64,000 nucleotides of DNA. It comes from Siphonodentalium dalli (taxonomy: Eukaryota; Mollusca; Scaphopoda; Gadilida; Siphonodentaliidae). The notes under the pieces are model-generated. The model had not been told where the DNA came from. It was given only the letters and a program-made list of their open reading frames with translations, and ran no database searches. The number at the start of each line of letters is the position of its first letter. The first letter of the stretch is position 1. Made by a program: the position numbers and the translations under genes. Below are positions 1 through 11,739 of this stretch, piece after piece. The stretch spans positions 185,116,209-185,180,208 of the forward strand of contig CP136064.1 of assembly GCA_032622095.1 (NCBI GenBank), in the 5' to 3' direction.

Positions 1-655
1 CGAAATTTCGAGTCTGCGTAATTCCATTTACAAGCATCCAGCCACATCGAGTTGGAGCTTAAACGTGTATCCCAAACTTTCAAACTTTGAGTGAGTTTGC
101 ATCCTTACACCCCAAAATGGTTGGATATATTTCAACTAATTGACATACAGTCCCAACACTAGCTTTAAAAATCAAGCTATATGTCGGTCTGAAATTTTGT
201 GGCAACTTGTGGCAGGCATGACCTTTCCAACTATTGGCCATTTTTGCAAACGTTAATTGACGGAGTAGACGCTCAATTCCCCTAACCAATGTTGCATAGT
301 AAACAGAAAATGTTATCAATGCATAAGTTCCCTGTTGGCGCTTCATAAAAGAACGTGTCGACATGGGGTGCTTTGGTAAATTTGTTCAACAGTTGGAAAT
401 AATTATTGTATGACTCAACGTTAATTGGAAACGCTACATCAAGTATATAATAAGTTGAAATTGTTGAAATTGATTGATTTTCCAATCAGTAATTAGGGAA
501 TATGTTGTTTCGGAATAACTAAAGCATATCTATTTTATACTTTTGGTCTGAAATAGCCATAAGTTGAACATTTCCAGCCTTAGTTTGGAAATGTTCAACA
601 GTTGATCAAGCCTTGAAATAGTGTGTCTGTCATTTGCAGAATGAGGTCCCCAGAG
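1..655. other. No supported gene; unclassified sequence
   Basis: A 94-codon open frame exists on the minus strand at 80-364 and a 67-codon one overlaps it in another frame at 282-485. Neither shows a recognisable domain, signal peptide or splice context. I treat this as unclassified intergenic or repeat sequence. Confidence 0.4.
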
Positions 656-708
656 GGTGAATTTAGTGATGCTACCCCGCATAGCGGGCTAGCATCACCA
701 AATTCACC
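656..708. repeat. Short imperfect palindrome at the outer edge of the foldback
   Basis: GGTGAATTTAGTGATGCT on the left is matched by AGCATCACCAAATTCACC on the right around a CCCGC/GCGGG core, giving a hairpin of about 23 bp per arm with small mismatches. It abuts the left end of the large inverted repeat. It may be a separate mini-element or a terminal hairpin of that structure. Confidence 0.7.
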
Positions 709-3000
709 ATATGGTAGTCCAGGAGATATTGGTCGACCTCTGCACCCCCCCCCAGGACTTAACTTCACCCCACTAATTTTCTTCCTTAAGGTCTCCTCCA
801 ATTTTTTTCACTTGTTAACAAGAAAAAAAAGTGGCCGCAGAGACTCCACACAAGATGGCGTCCATCATGGCGGCCATTTTTTTTAAATGCACCAGGTCTC
901 TTTGATCGCCATTATAGTAAAGATGATAGCACATGCGCTCTTGTTTTCCGCTCGATTCGTTATGCTAATATACAACCATTACAAATTAGCCAAAAATCCG
1001 ACACCAGAATCCAATATGGCGGCCAAGATGGCCGCCGAAATATGAAAATAAGCTATTTTTCTGACATGTTACCACCTTTCGTTTGTCTCTGTGGGAAAAT
1101 GTTAGAATTTTTGCGTCATGTTATACATTTATCATATAGAGGAGTCATTGGCGAACACATGGGGACCATAATACGCATTCATTGCGGGATATTTTTGTCC
1201 GATATCACGTTTTCCCAAATGCCGGTATCATAGGTCAAAACCGAATCTCCGTTAATAACGCGATGTTATGTTTCGAATCAATGAATGTTATTGATATTAT
1301 AACAACACCCATGCATATATATTTGCAGGAGATACTCGAGCTAGGATTCCTCTTATACCTGAGTTGAGGAATATTACCCAAATCCAAGATGGCTACCAAA
1401 ATGGCCACCAGAAATATAAAATCGCTGATTTTAACATCAGTGAGCATTATTGTCATGACAACTCCACACCTGCTTACTATTGTAAGTTGGGAACACTTAG
1501 GCGAAGAGCATTCCTTGTACCATATCCAAATAAAAGTCCCCCAAATCCAATATGGCGCCAACAATAGCGGACAGATTTTGAAAAATGACCGAAATTCCCT
1601 CATATTCAAATCATTGGGCATTATTGTCGAGACAACTCCATCCATGCGTACAATTGAGTTGGAAATACTGAGGTGAAGTAATTACCTTACATCTCATGAA
1701 AACACGCCTACATTCCTTCGCTTTCTTAGGATGGGCGTTATTGTTTCGCGATTTCTACCCACCATTACAGGTTGATACCCACAGTCAATATGGCGGCTAA
1801 ACTAGCGGGCAGAAATTGAAAAGAAGCCGATATTATCACATACTAATTTCAACTTTTTGTCATAATATTGATTTGTATAAACGAAACGGTACATAATATA
1901 AGCCATATATTAGTTCCAATGTAAGTCGTAGCCTTTTGGAAGGATGAAAACCCACAATCGCAATGTGGTATTTCAAAATCCATTCTCCACTAAGGGCTCA
2001 TACTGGCCGTAACCGTATATAGGTGCGCCGAATAGTCATATTATGACTTCCAAGAATCAAAACAACAGTACCTGAGCTTATTCTGAATTGCCACATTCAG
2101 CATTATCTAGACTCGTTTCCGTCTCTTCGTCAGATTAATCTATCTCACTCACAACAACAGTTCACTACTCTTCTTTGTAGGAGTGTGCCACTAATCGGAA
2201 TGTTTCAAACAATACATATGCCGGTATCCAGCTCACGTGTTGGTTTCGAAAGCTTGGAATTCTTAGCGCGCTTCATTCGTGGTATAGCTTATGGTATAAT
2301 TCAGATGCTACATATGGGGTATATGCGTCATATTGTGCGATACACTATACAGGTATTCGGTCGATGCGTATACTAGCTTTCAGAAGGACCTATCTATCTG
2401 CGTATTATCAGCTTTTGTGACCTAATGGGGATAACAACGTGTACACCTGGTGATCTTCCCAAACAGCCACTTCTCAATATATGGTTCATCAATTCACATA
2501 CTCATCTAATGCACTGACGTACCCGGACAACTTCTGTATATGGCTTCGAATGTTGAAAGCCCGACATTTGACGGATGCATTTCTGCTAAGGCGTAGGAGA
2601 CCATAATGCATAACATACCCAAACTCCTTGAACATTATCATAAGAACAAGCTTGTTGGCGTCCAGCAATCGTCTCACCGAACAGATCCAAGCAGATGATA
2701 ACAATACACACGGTGCTAGGTTGTGGGTATGTGTCATGATAGTGGAAATGAAATTGGACCATGACTGCACCGCCCCTTATTTTGTTATGTTTTAGATTCA
2801 GACAGGAGCTCATGTGTGGCTTTGCTTTCCTTGTATGCTAAGATTGTATGTTTCCATCCATTTGGAAGCCGTTCTTAAACATCTGGACCAGGAGTATGCC
2901 ATTGGCTACTGCTGTATAAGCCCCACCAAGACTGGGGTGTAGTCTTAGAGGCGATACCTTTGATAGTTGGTTGATATGTCATACTCACGCTGGGTGGTAT
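706..3000. repeat. Left arm of the foldback element
   Basis: It pairs with 3326-5610. The outer part (about 706-1680) matches its partner with only scattered substitutions and one- or two-base indels. From about 1680 inward the alignment holds but becomes much more diverged. Internal units recur at roughly 1010, 1385, 1550 and 1790, each with AATATGGCGGCC or CCAAGATGGC next to an A-rich GAAATTTGAAAA-like segment. Confidence 0.8.
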
Positions 3001-3325
3001 GGTTCAAGAAAGTACAAATGCCATCAACAAAAGGGTGAAATGTTCAACTCGAAGAACATCCAGAGGAATGTTACGTTGATGAGCTCTTGCATTCAGTTCA
3101 ACAAACGTTGGTACACCAAGTGATTTCTTGGTAACATCACCAATACGACCATTTTCCTGCATGAGACATTAACTACTATATTCTAAAGTTATATATATAT
3201 AAAGCTATATGATCATAAAGGTCGCGTTCCCCAACGGCCACAGCCATTGCCATCGAGACTGTAATTGTTTTTCTTTAAATACATAGTTAAATAAATGCAC
3301 CACAGTTCCTGACATTTGATTGAAA
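3001..3325. other. Spacer (loop) of the foldback element
   Basis: About 0.3 kb with no convincing inverted partner between the matched TACCACCC segments near 3000 and 3330. It contains a short TA run near 3190 and no open frame of note. It would be the loop if the arms paired. Confidence 0.6.
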
Positions 3326-5610
3326 AATACCACCCACATACTGACACTAACCCCAAGAGAGGATAACAAAACACGCATACATTCATGCTATAAAGACATT
3401 ATCCTTTAGTCCATCCGACTGTTTTGAGGGAGGCTAGCATATTATTATCCAGACACAAGTGTACGTAGTTGAATCAGAAAGCCTTCGAAACGGATGTGAA
3501 ATACAATCTTACCACACCAAATAAAACCGACACGCTTGACATTCGATATCTTAAACATGCACCAGGTGTAGGGGTGGTGTATACAGTGGCCCATTTCATT
3601 CCCACTATCATGGCGCATGTCCACAAACTAGCACCGCGAGCATTGTTCTTCTCTGCTGGGAGATATTCAACGAGACAACTGCGGGGCGTCACAGAGTTTG
3701 CTTCGGATAGTGGTCAAGAAGTGTGGGTAGTCTGTACACTAGGGTCTTCTCCTTAGCAGATAGACATTTGTCCAAGGGAATGAGACAGCTAGCAACCTTC
3801 GAAACACTGTCGAAGTTGTCCACATATGCCAATGCGTTCGCTGAGTTTGTGAGTTGACAAACCATATCTTGAGAAGTGACTAGCTAACTGGTTCGCCAGG
3901 TGTACATGTCGTTATCCCATGGGGTATGAGACACATACATAGAGATGACCTTCTGTAAGCTAGACACCGGAAAGTGAATTGTTTGAAACGTTATGATTAG
4001 AAGGACCCTACTCCCATGAAGTGGTGAATACTTTGCCGGTGTGAGCGAGCTAGATTTATCAGACAAAGAAATGGAAGCTGGTCCAGATAATTATGGACGT
4101 GACGTGGCAAATCAGAATCTGTTATCAGGTAATTGTTCTGATATAACTATTCGGCGCACCTACGCTTACGGTCATTATCGGCGATAAATGGAGACTGGAT
4201 TTCGAAATGCCACATCGCGATATTAATTGTGGTGTTTCATCTTTCCAGAAGGATACGAGCTATGTTATGTGTTTTGGTACATTTAAGTTGAACTAGTAGA
4301 TGGTTTATGTACAGTTTCGTCCATACATACCGATATTATGACAAAAAGTTGAAATTAATATGTGAAAATATAGATTTCTTTTCAATTTATAGCCGCCAAT
4401 TTAGCAGCGATCTTGGCTCTGAGTATCAATTGCCAAACCCTAATAAATACTTCATGTCACTATTCCATATCAACATGTAATGGTGGATAGAAATGGCGAA
4501 ACAATAACGCACATCGTAAGAAAGTAAAGGAATGTAGACTTGTTTTCAAATTTCGGTCGCCATTTTGGCCGCCATCTTCGATTTGGAAAACAATTTCTTG
4601 CATGAGATTTAATGTAATTACTTCACCTCAGTATTTCCAACTCAATAGTAAGCATGGGTGGAGTTATCTCGACAATAATGCCCAATGATGTGAATATGAG
4701 GGAATTTCGGTGATTATTCAAAATATGTCCGCCATTGTGGGCGCCATTTTGGATTTGGGGGACTTTTATTTGGATATGGTACAAGGAAAGTTTTTCGCCT
4801 AAGTGTTCCCAACTTACAATAGTAAGCAGGTGTGGAGTTATCATGGCAATAATGCTCACTGGTGTTAAAATCAGCGATTTTCGGCGATTTTTTTATTTCT
4901 GGTGGCCATTTTGGCCGCCATCTTGGATTTGGGTAAATATTCCTCAACTCAGGTATAAGAGGAATCCTAGCTCGAGTATCTCCTGCAAATATATATGCAT
5001 GGGTGTTGTTATAATAGCAATAACATTCATTGATTCGAAACATAACATCGCGTTATTAACGGAGATTATAGGCTTTGACCTATGATACCGGCATTTGGGA
5101 AAACGTGTTATCGGACAAAAATATCCCGCAATGGATGCATGTTATGGTCCCCATGTGTTCGCCAATGACTCCTCTATATGATAAATGTATAACATGACGC
5201 AAAAATTATAACATTTTCCCACAGAGACAAACGAAAGGTGGTAACATGTCAGAAAATAGCATATTTTCACATTTCGGCGGCCATCTTGGCCGCCATATTA
5301 GATTCTGGTGTCGGATTTTTGGCTAATTTGTAAGGGTTGTATATTGGCATAACGAATCGAGCGGAAAACAAGACCGCATGTGCTATCATCTTTACTATAA
5401 TGGCGATCAAAGAGACCTGGTGCATTTTTTTTAAATGGACGCCATGATGGACGCCATCTTGTGTGGAGTCTCTGCGGCCACTTTTTTATTCTTGTTAACA
5501 AGTGAAATAAATTAGAGGAGACCTTAAGGAAGAAAATTAGTGGGGGTGAAGTTAAGTCCTGTGTGGGGGGGGGGTGCAGAGGCCGACCAATATATCCTGG
5601 ACTATATGGT
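3326..5610. repeat. Right arm of the foldback element
   Basis: Reverse complement of the left arm. A frame at about 3590-3756 and its counterpart on the opposite strand near 2490-2770 look alike in translation. However, differences fall about equally on all three codon positions, so the similarity is explained by the inverted repeat and not by protein selection. The outermost ~90 bp, including GGAAGAAAATTAGTGGGG, resembles a module repeated at 48.35, 49.07 and 50.08 kb. Confidence 0.8.
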
Positions 5611-5640
5611 CGACTCGCATATATAAGAGAATGCATTGGC
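5608..5640. repeat. Solo end of a TIR element family
   Basis: GGTCGACTCGCATATATAAG and the following GAATGCATTGGC recur at the left end of the TIR element at 11740-12197, with related sequence near 12195. Here only one end is seen, directly abutting the foldback. The stretch 5641-6227 shows no gene or recognisable repeat. Confidence 0.55.
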
Positions 5641-6227
5641 ACAAGGCCGTTCTGTTGGGTAAAGGGTTAATTCAGAATACCAAGACATTAATCTTCGTAG
5701 TACTGGTTTGTTAGTTCCATGATCGACGGTATTTCGTATAGTAATTCTGCATCGGTTTACTGAAGACAGAACTTAATTTAAGATACTCTATAGATGGGTC
5801 TTTACCATGTTGGTGGACGTTTATACTATTATTCTCAATGGAACCCAGGAAGTGTTACAGATAATTTGTATATATATCGAAAACAAGATTGGGAACAGGC
5901 TTTCGGGACAGGCTTACATGTATACCATGTATAACACAAGTATCACATATCAATAATTCAGATTTAGAATTCTGAAAAGTGACACACCGTGTAATGTCAT
6001 ACTGTGATACATATTCATGATAACCTCAAGTGCTTTACTGCGAAAACCTATATCGAAGAGTTTATTTGTGATAAGCATATCACCAATACTCGATCGAACA
6101 TGTTCGATATGTAGGTCAATGAAAGCACAAACTTTGCTTCCTTGCTTTAACAATATCAATCAGACAATTCATAGAAATTATGTGGTCAATTGTCGAATAG
6201 TTTTCTAAACCCTGCTTGATTTTCAGA

Positions 6228-6312
6228 ATCAAGTTATGTCCATGGCTCCGCCCTTATTTGACCCGGTGACCTCATTTGAACATATATATACATATACCTG
6301 TCACCCAAGGAC
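6228..6312 (-). repeat. Interspersed repeat R1, part left of an insertion
   Basis: Contains AGTTATGTCCATGGCTCCGC and the GACCCGGTGACCTCATTTGA segment, shared with copies near 7590, 9265 and 21.2 kb. The copy is interrupted after CCCAAGGAC and resumes at 7486. R1 is oriented on the minus strand if the AGCTCACCTGA hairpin end of the 21 kb copy is taken as its head. Confidence 0.7.
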
Positions 6313-7485
6313 TGTTACGCCGAGTTATGTAGTAACTGACGAGTTTTGTGGTAGCTCACGAGTTATGTAGTAACAATCGACGAGTTTTGTGGTAGCTCAC
6401 GAGTTTTGTAGTAAAATCGACGAGTTATGTGGTTACGAGTTTTGTAGTAAAATATCGACGAGTTTTGTATCAAGCTAACGAGTTTTGTAGTAATACTCGT
6501 TGAGTTTTGTAGCAACAATTTTTAGTCAGTTTCAAAGGCGGGTTTGGACTTAATAAAATCGTATATACTAAATGCAATGTTTTTTGTGTAAGTGTTTGTG
6601 TGGTGGACGTTAATGACGTTGTAGCTCAACTTGATGTTGGTCCCTCGTCACTGCTGCGTCGTTTCTCATCAGATATGAGCCAAACTTCGTACCTAGAAGT
6701 ACTATGGCCATGTTATTAACTTGAACCTGCCCCCCCCCCATTACGTCAGACATCGCGTCCTATATCTTAATACCATGTTGTATTGGTGAAATAGAATAAA
6801 CTATCTATCTTGGTGGAAAACCAAATGTGGTTCGTCATTTTTCTCTCAGTGCATAATGGATTCGCGGCTTGTGCACTCTAAGAAATAAACGCAACCAACA
6901 GTAGCCGTGAAACAAAGAGAGCGGCGAGTCATGCATGCGTGCCATACAGTTATTGTTACTAATAATCGTTTCACTTTGTTTTTGCAACATAGACAACTCT
7001 ACGCCACCTCTTGGTTCTTGGTTCGTTCTTGTGGATACCCATGTGATTTGACAAAGTAACACTCTGCATATTCAATTATAATACATGTAGTTGAAAAATC
7101 AAAGAAAAAACGTGAACAGTTCATGTGACAGTAATAGTGGACAGTCAGTCTATTTGTTGCTGGTAAGCTCTCCCACAAACTGGTCAACCAATGAGGGATA
7201 CATAACGTAAGGAACACGAGAGTATGTGTGGTGGGTAAGGCTAGATAGATATATAATTGTATTATGTATTGTCAATACTCGACGAGTATTACTACAAAAC
7301 TCGTTAGCTTGTTTTTTACTTCAAAACTCGTCGATATTTTACTACAAAACTCGTAACCTGAAATTACTACACAACTCGTCGATTTTACTACAAAACACGT
7401 GAGCTATCACAAAACTCGTCGATTGTTACTACATAACTCGTGAGCTACCACAAAACTCGTCAGTTACTACATAACTCGGCGTAAC
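6313..7485. mobile_element. TIR element (about 1.17 kb) with tandem repeats inside both TIRs
   Basis: The ends are TGTTACGCCGAGTTATGTAG and its near-exact complement. Each TIR runs roughly 200 bp and is built of diverged ~20-40 bp units of the type CGACGAGTTTTGTAGTAA, in opposite orientation at the two ends. It is flanked by AAGGAC on both sides (6307-6312 and 7486-7491), consistent with a 5-6 bp target-site duplication. The interior holds no long frame, so the element is non-autonomous. The insertion splits repeat R1. Confidence 0.85.
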
Positions 7486-7700
7486 AAGGACCCTGCATAT
7501 CAATTATAAGCTAAATAGCCCAGATGATTCTTGAGAAGACGTTTTAGGAATTACTATGGAGGGTAAGAGTTAGGTCCCTAGCTATGCCACTGTTTTGACC
7601 ATGTGACCCCCATTTGAACAGAACTGAATCCCAGCCACCTAGGGTCCATCAACACAAAATATGACTCAATTATTCATCTCAGGTCAGCTAAGAAAAACGC
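7486..7700 (-). repeat. Interspersed repeat R1, part right of the insertion
   Basis: Continues from 6312: ATAAGCTAAATAG, then GAATTACTATGGAGGGTAAG and a second monomer of the AGTTA...GACC...CATTTGAACA type, ending near CTCAGGTCAGCTAAGAAAAA. The same order occurs uninterrupted at 21120-21427. Confidence 0.7.
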
Positions 7701-7854
7701 CTCCTTTCTCATCCAGTTTCCCATATGTAATTGCCTGAGAAAACAGGTATTTAGTTTTACTGGCCTAACTTTCAGATTCTTCATTCACACTTGGCCTTGG
7801 GAGTTTGTTATCATAAACCATATGCCATTTATATACAAACTCTCTAACAGGGTT

Positions 7855-8030
7855 GGGGTAATCGTAATCAGTAATTGTAATCAAAGTAATCGATTACAAA
7901 ATTTGGAGTAATCATCTGTAATCAGTAATCGTGACATTTCTTGATTACAAGTAATCGTAATCGTAATCGATTACTTTCAAATGTAACTGTAATCATGATT
8001 ACATTTTGATTACTTTTTGATTACTTTTAC
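7855..8030. repeat. TAATC-rich simple/tandem repeat
   Basis: Dense interspersed GTAATC, GATTAC and AATCGATTAC units in both orientations over about 175 bp. This could be a degenerate minisatellite or the core of a small palindromic element. No coding potential. Confidence 0.7.
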
Positions 8031-8035
8031 TAAAA

Positions 8036-9060
8036 TATCCATATGGATGGCTATTGAATACTCATAGTCTCATATTGTGGTACTATGGAGTGTGCAAAGA
8101 TACATAAAACATATTAGAAGTTAATACAATTTTGTCATGTCTTATGTTAGTGGTACAGTGTGTATGTACATTCTGGCAGTGGACACAGATAACAACACAC
8201 AATTGTTGAATACAGCATGAATAGCAATAAACTTGTGATACAGACAAATGAAATGTTCTAATATGAATAAATAGGGTAGCCAACTTCAATTAAGATTAAA
8301 TTGAATTGGGAATGCTGCAGACAATGGCTGTAAAGTCACACTGGTACAATAGGACTAATTAACTGAACAAAGAAGGTGTGAAGTACATCGGTAGACCTAA
8401 TTAGCTGGTTTGTCATTTACTGCACCCATGGAGTTAAGCCTAATTTAATCCTCATTAGGATTAACAACGGATGATCATCAAATAAATCTTAATGTTATCT
8501 TCATTGTGTTGGGTATTGAATCTAACAGAACATGCACATATTTTATAATTGTTTCTGGTGATATTTTCATAAATATTATGCGTTCGTTTGAATGCATGTA
8601 AGACAATTAAAAATATATTAAAATTGATTTACATAAATAAATACAAATAAAACATAATGTATTATTGGTGCATAACTTCATGATGAAACCTTTCCAATAC
8701 ATGTAAATGTAAAAACAAGTTTTTATGTTTTTTGCTTGCATCTTTCTATTGTTTCAGTCGTTTCTTTAAAAAAAATCCATGTTATGCAGTGATGTCTTTA
8801 TTCAATCATATTTGACAAGAGAGAGTCTCTAACAGGCAGAGAATGTTATGGTATTAATCAACGGAGCTGTCACTCCAATCAGATTTTGTTAACACTGCCA
8901 TTTCATTTATTACTTTATAATCACCATAGGTGTTAAGTAAACCCCATGTGTTCTCAGGCACGTTCCTCATATCTCATAGAGCTGAGTATCTGCAGTTTGC
9001 ATGTTCTTGATTTTAGACTAATTTAATGTTATAACGGTGTTAGATTTTGTTTTAATTTAA
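8036..9060. other. No gene seen; AT-rich intergenic sequence
   Basis: AT-rich sequence with only short chance frames. I see no repeat partner elsewhere in the window. Confidence 0.5.
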
Positions 9061-9245
9061 AAGTTTTTAAAAAAATTTTAGCAAGAAATTAATCTCAATT
9101 AAAATTTAAACAAAATTGATTTAAAAAAAAGAATTTTTCCAAATAATTTTTGTTGTTAAAATGAGTTTTTTTAAGAGCTTAAAGAATTGACGATTTGAAA
9201 AAAAAAAAATTCCAAATCAATTTGTTTTGTTAAAATGAGTAAGGA
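9060..9245. repeat. A/T-rich low-complexity tract
   Basis: Long runs of A and T with AAAATTTTAGCAAGAAATTAA-like segments. A similar tract in the opposite sense lies near 53.39-53.60 kb (TTCTTGCTAAAAATT). Either simple sequence or two copies of one AT-rich repeat. Confidence 0.55.
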
Positions 9246-9261
9246 GTTCAAATATTTGTTA

Positions 9262-10250
9262 AGAGTTATGTCCCTGGCTCTGCCCATATTTGACACCGAC
9301 ACCGTTAGACGGAGGTGTCAACATGTACATTTTTCCCGCCATGATTCTTTTTGACTCCCGAACACACCCGTTATGCGACTTGATTTGAGCGAGGAAGCAA
9401 ATGTTGGTCGCGGAGGCGAATCTAGAGTTTTTATGTTAAATTATAGAGTATACTGTCGTGTTCTAAAGTAGTATAGATCAATGTACATAATGACACAAAT
9501 TATTGGAATTGGTGGATAAAAAGATAAGGGTTAACATAACATCTAAACTATAGAGACTGTCAGCCCTATCATAGTGTAAGCAGTTCTGTGTATGTTGTTG
9601 CAAATTGCCATTTGAGACATCAAAAGGGGTTAAATCACAGTTATCTCTGTCATGTTTGACACAATGTAAGTCCAAGCAAAGAGCTCCAGTGGTTTAGTTA
9701 AATTTATTACATGACCCTACCCTTATTCCATTTAATAAACCCAGTCTATAAATTGTGATATGCAACGTTCTGATATGCAACGTTCGTTGCATAAAAGGAA
9801 AAAGTGCCAGGTGACCATTTCCGGTTTGTCGTCTGTTTACATTCCGTATGCTACGTCTCAAAATACGATGGCCTTCAATTGTTTTCCATCAAACTCTAAT
9901 GAATGAAGAGTTAGAAAAGTTATTTCATTAAATATATACCATTAAATACGTAAAAGAGTCTTTATTGGTCCGGGACTATTTCTTTACGCAACAACGTATA
10001 TTTACATGAAATGTCATCGCAGACCTTATAGAAGAAGTTATTTTCACGTGACAATTGTTGATTTACGTATGTTCTATCGAGGTTTCGGATCATGTAATAA
10101 ATATAATCTACAACCCGTCCCCAATTTATAGCGGAATTTACAAAACTCGTCCAGTAAATTAGATCTGGACCGAGCTATAAACTGAGGACTAGTGTAGATC
10201 GTCTATAAATTCCCCTGGCTTAGTGGTGGTTAAAAAATCGAGAAAAAAAA
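9262..10250. other. R1 fragment followed by sequence with no gene
   Basis: About 9262-9300 resembles repeat R1 (AGAGTTATGTCCCTGGCTCT). The remainder shows only short chance frames and a small direct duplication TGATATGCAACGTTC near 9758-9785. No gene or RNA is supported. Confidence 0.45.
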
Positions 10251-10254
10251 CATT

Positions 10255-10645
10255 TTTTTAATTCGAAAAAGAGCCATAACTCCACAAAATAAAATCTGAT
10301 CAAACCCATATTCAAAATTATTTTATCTGTATTTTGGGCTGACAAACTCACAAACCAAATCTTGTTCCCATCAAATAAAATATTTATGAGCTATTGCACC
10401 ATGTGCGAATTCTTAGTCGACAAAGGGCCATAACACGGTAAAAAAAAACTTGGATGAAACTCATGTTTGAACTTTATCTGTATTCTGGGCTGAGAAACTC
10501 GTATACAAAATTTAGTTCCGATCGGTCAGAAAATATTTGAGTTACCGCACCATGCGTAAAATGTCTACAGCCAGACGGACAGACTTGATGGACGATCGAC
10601 GAGTGGTCAATCCGGCCATCGGCACTACGTGTACGATACTATACT
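10255..10645. repeat. Interspersed repeat R2, two diverged monomers plus tail
   Basis: Two diverged units of roughly 170 bp share GGGCCATAAC, TCTGTATTTGGGCTGA-like and ATTGCACCATGYG segments. They end in an ACGGACAGAC-rich stretch and CCGGCCATCGGCACTACGTG. A second copy of the same order is at 11222-11552. No frame. Confidence 0.7.
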
Positions 10646-11221
10646 ATGAGTACACAACTATTATATATGTGCTTTATAGTGTTCATTAACAAATTCAAAA
10701 GTAAAATGGTTAATTAATCAACACGAAAATCAATGGAGATAAGGAAATACAAATTTGATCAAATTTAAATAGGATGCATGCCCATTGTTACAAATTGAAT
10801 CATTAAAATATATAAACAGGTAAGTAATTTCTTTCCGTGATATGAGCTGGACAGTGGTTACTCTGGAAATACACACTATCGAAACAGATGGCAACTGTTT
10901 AATTTATGTACAAAGAGGAGACCATTAGATATGCTCTAATACAGCAAGCACCAAAGTGAATAGTACCTGTTTGATATATAAACTGGAATTGTTCCAAGGG
11001 CTTTCATGGCTCATCGTGAGAAATACATATCATCCAAGGCCCCTCCACATATTGTCAGATTAATCAGCACGGTGGTCCGGGGAAGATATTTAAATGAGTC
11101 TCCGTAATTTCATTAAAGGGATCTTTCTTTTCTTTTTTTTATTTAAATTTTTTGTTTATAAAGTTAAAAAAATGTAAATGGAATCTAAAATCAGAAATGA
11201 AATTCTTTAAAATAATGTTTT
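10646..11221. other. No gene seen
   Basis: AT-rich sequence between the two R2 copies, without recognisable frames or repeats. Confidence 0.45.
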
Positions 11222-11552
11222 CGTAAAAGGGCCATAACTCCATACACATTGACTGCCGACTCTCATTTAATTACATGCAAAATGCACGAGTTACCTCGTA
11301 GCTGGCAGTCAACGGATCAAACCAATGTTCGAACTCGAAAAAATAGGGCCATACCTCTGTAATTTGGGCTGAGAAACTCATATACCAAATTTGGTTTCAA
11401 TCAGATAGAAAATGTTTTAGTTATCGCACCATGCGTAACGTGTCTACAGACAGGCATATGGCTAGACAAACACATACGGACAGCCGGACTAACGGCGAGT
11501 GATTAATCCGGACGTCGATACATTGCGTGCCACACTATGTTATTGGTACACA
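11222..11552. repeat. Interspersed repeat R2, second copy
   Basis: Same order of segments as 10255-10645: GGGCCATAACTCC, TTTGGGCTGAGAAACTCATA, ATCGCACCATGCGTAA, a GACAGACA-rich stretch, then AATCCGGACGTCGATAC and CACACTATG. Same orientation as the first copy. Confidence 0.7.
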
Positions 11553-11739
11553 TAAAAACACTGCAATCGTGTTGGCCGCTTTAAGATCCAGGGTCCGATC
11601 GATTTGCCACCACATATAACTAACATTGGTACGTTTTCTAAACCAGAAAACAATGAGAGCGTGTCAATGTTTACAATACTAGTAGTCACGTTATTAACGC
11701 TTTCATGACGGGAGCTGCGCTAGCGCAATGTTAAATACC

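Larger units (their letters stand above)
706..5610. repeat. Large foldback (inverted repeat) element, about 4.9 kb
   Basis: The left half reappears reverse-complemented in the right half almost from end to end. Paired landmarks include ACTTAACTTCACC (about 757) with its complement near 5550, AGACTCCACACAAGATGGCG (841) with its complement near 5450, and ACTATTCGGCGCACCTA (4147) with its complement near 2035. The outer roughly 1 kb of each arm is nearly identical; further in, identity falls to roughly three quarters with many indels. Both arms hold diverged internal units carrying CCAAGATGGCGGCC-like motifs. No transposase frame is visible, so it is non-autonomous or a segmental inverted duplication. 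Confidence 0.85.

Noticed and set aside
80-364. 94-codon minus-strand frame as an exon
   Set aside because: No recognised domain, no splice sites identified, and an overlapping frame of similar quality exists.
1235-1676. Overlapping frames of 67-136 codons on both strands
   Set aside because: They lie inside the foldback arm and have mirror counterparts near 4623-5085. They contain no domain signal and follow the repeat structure.
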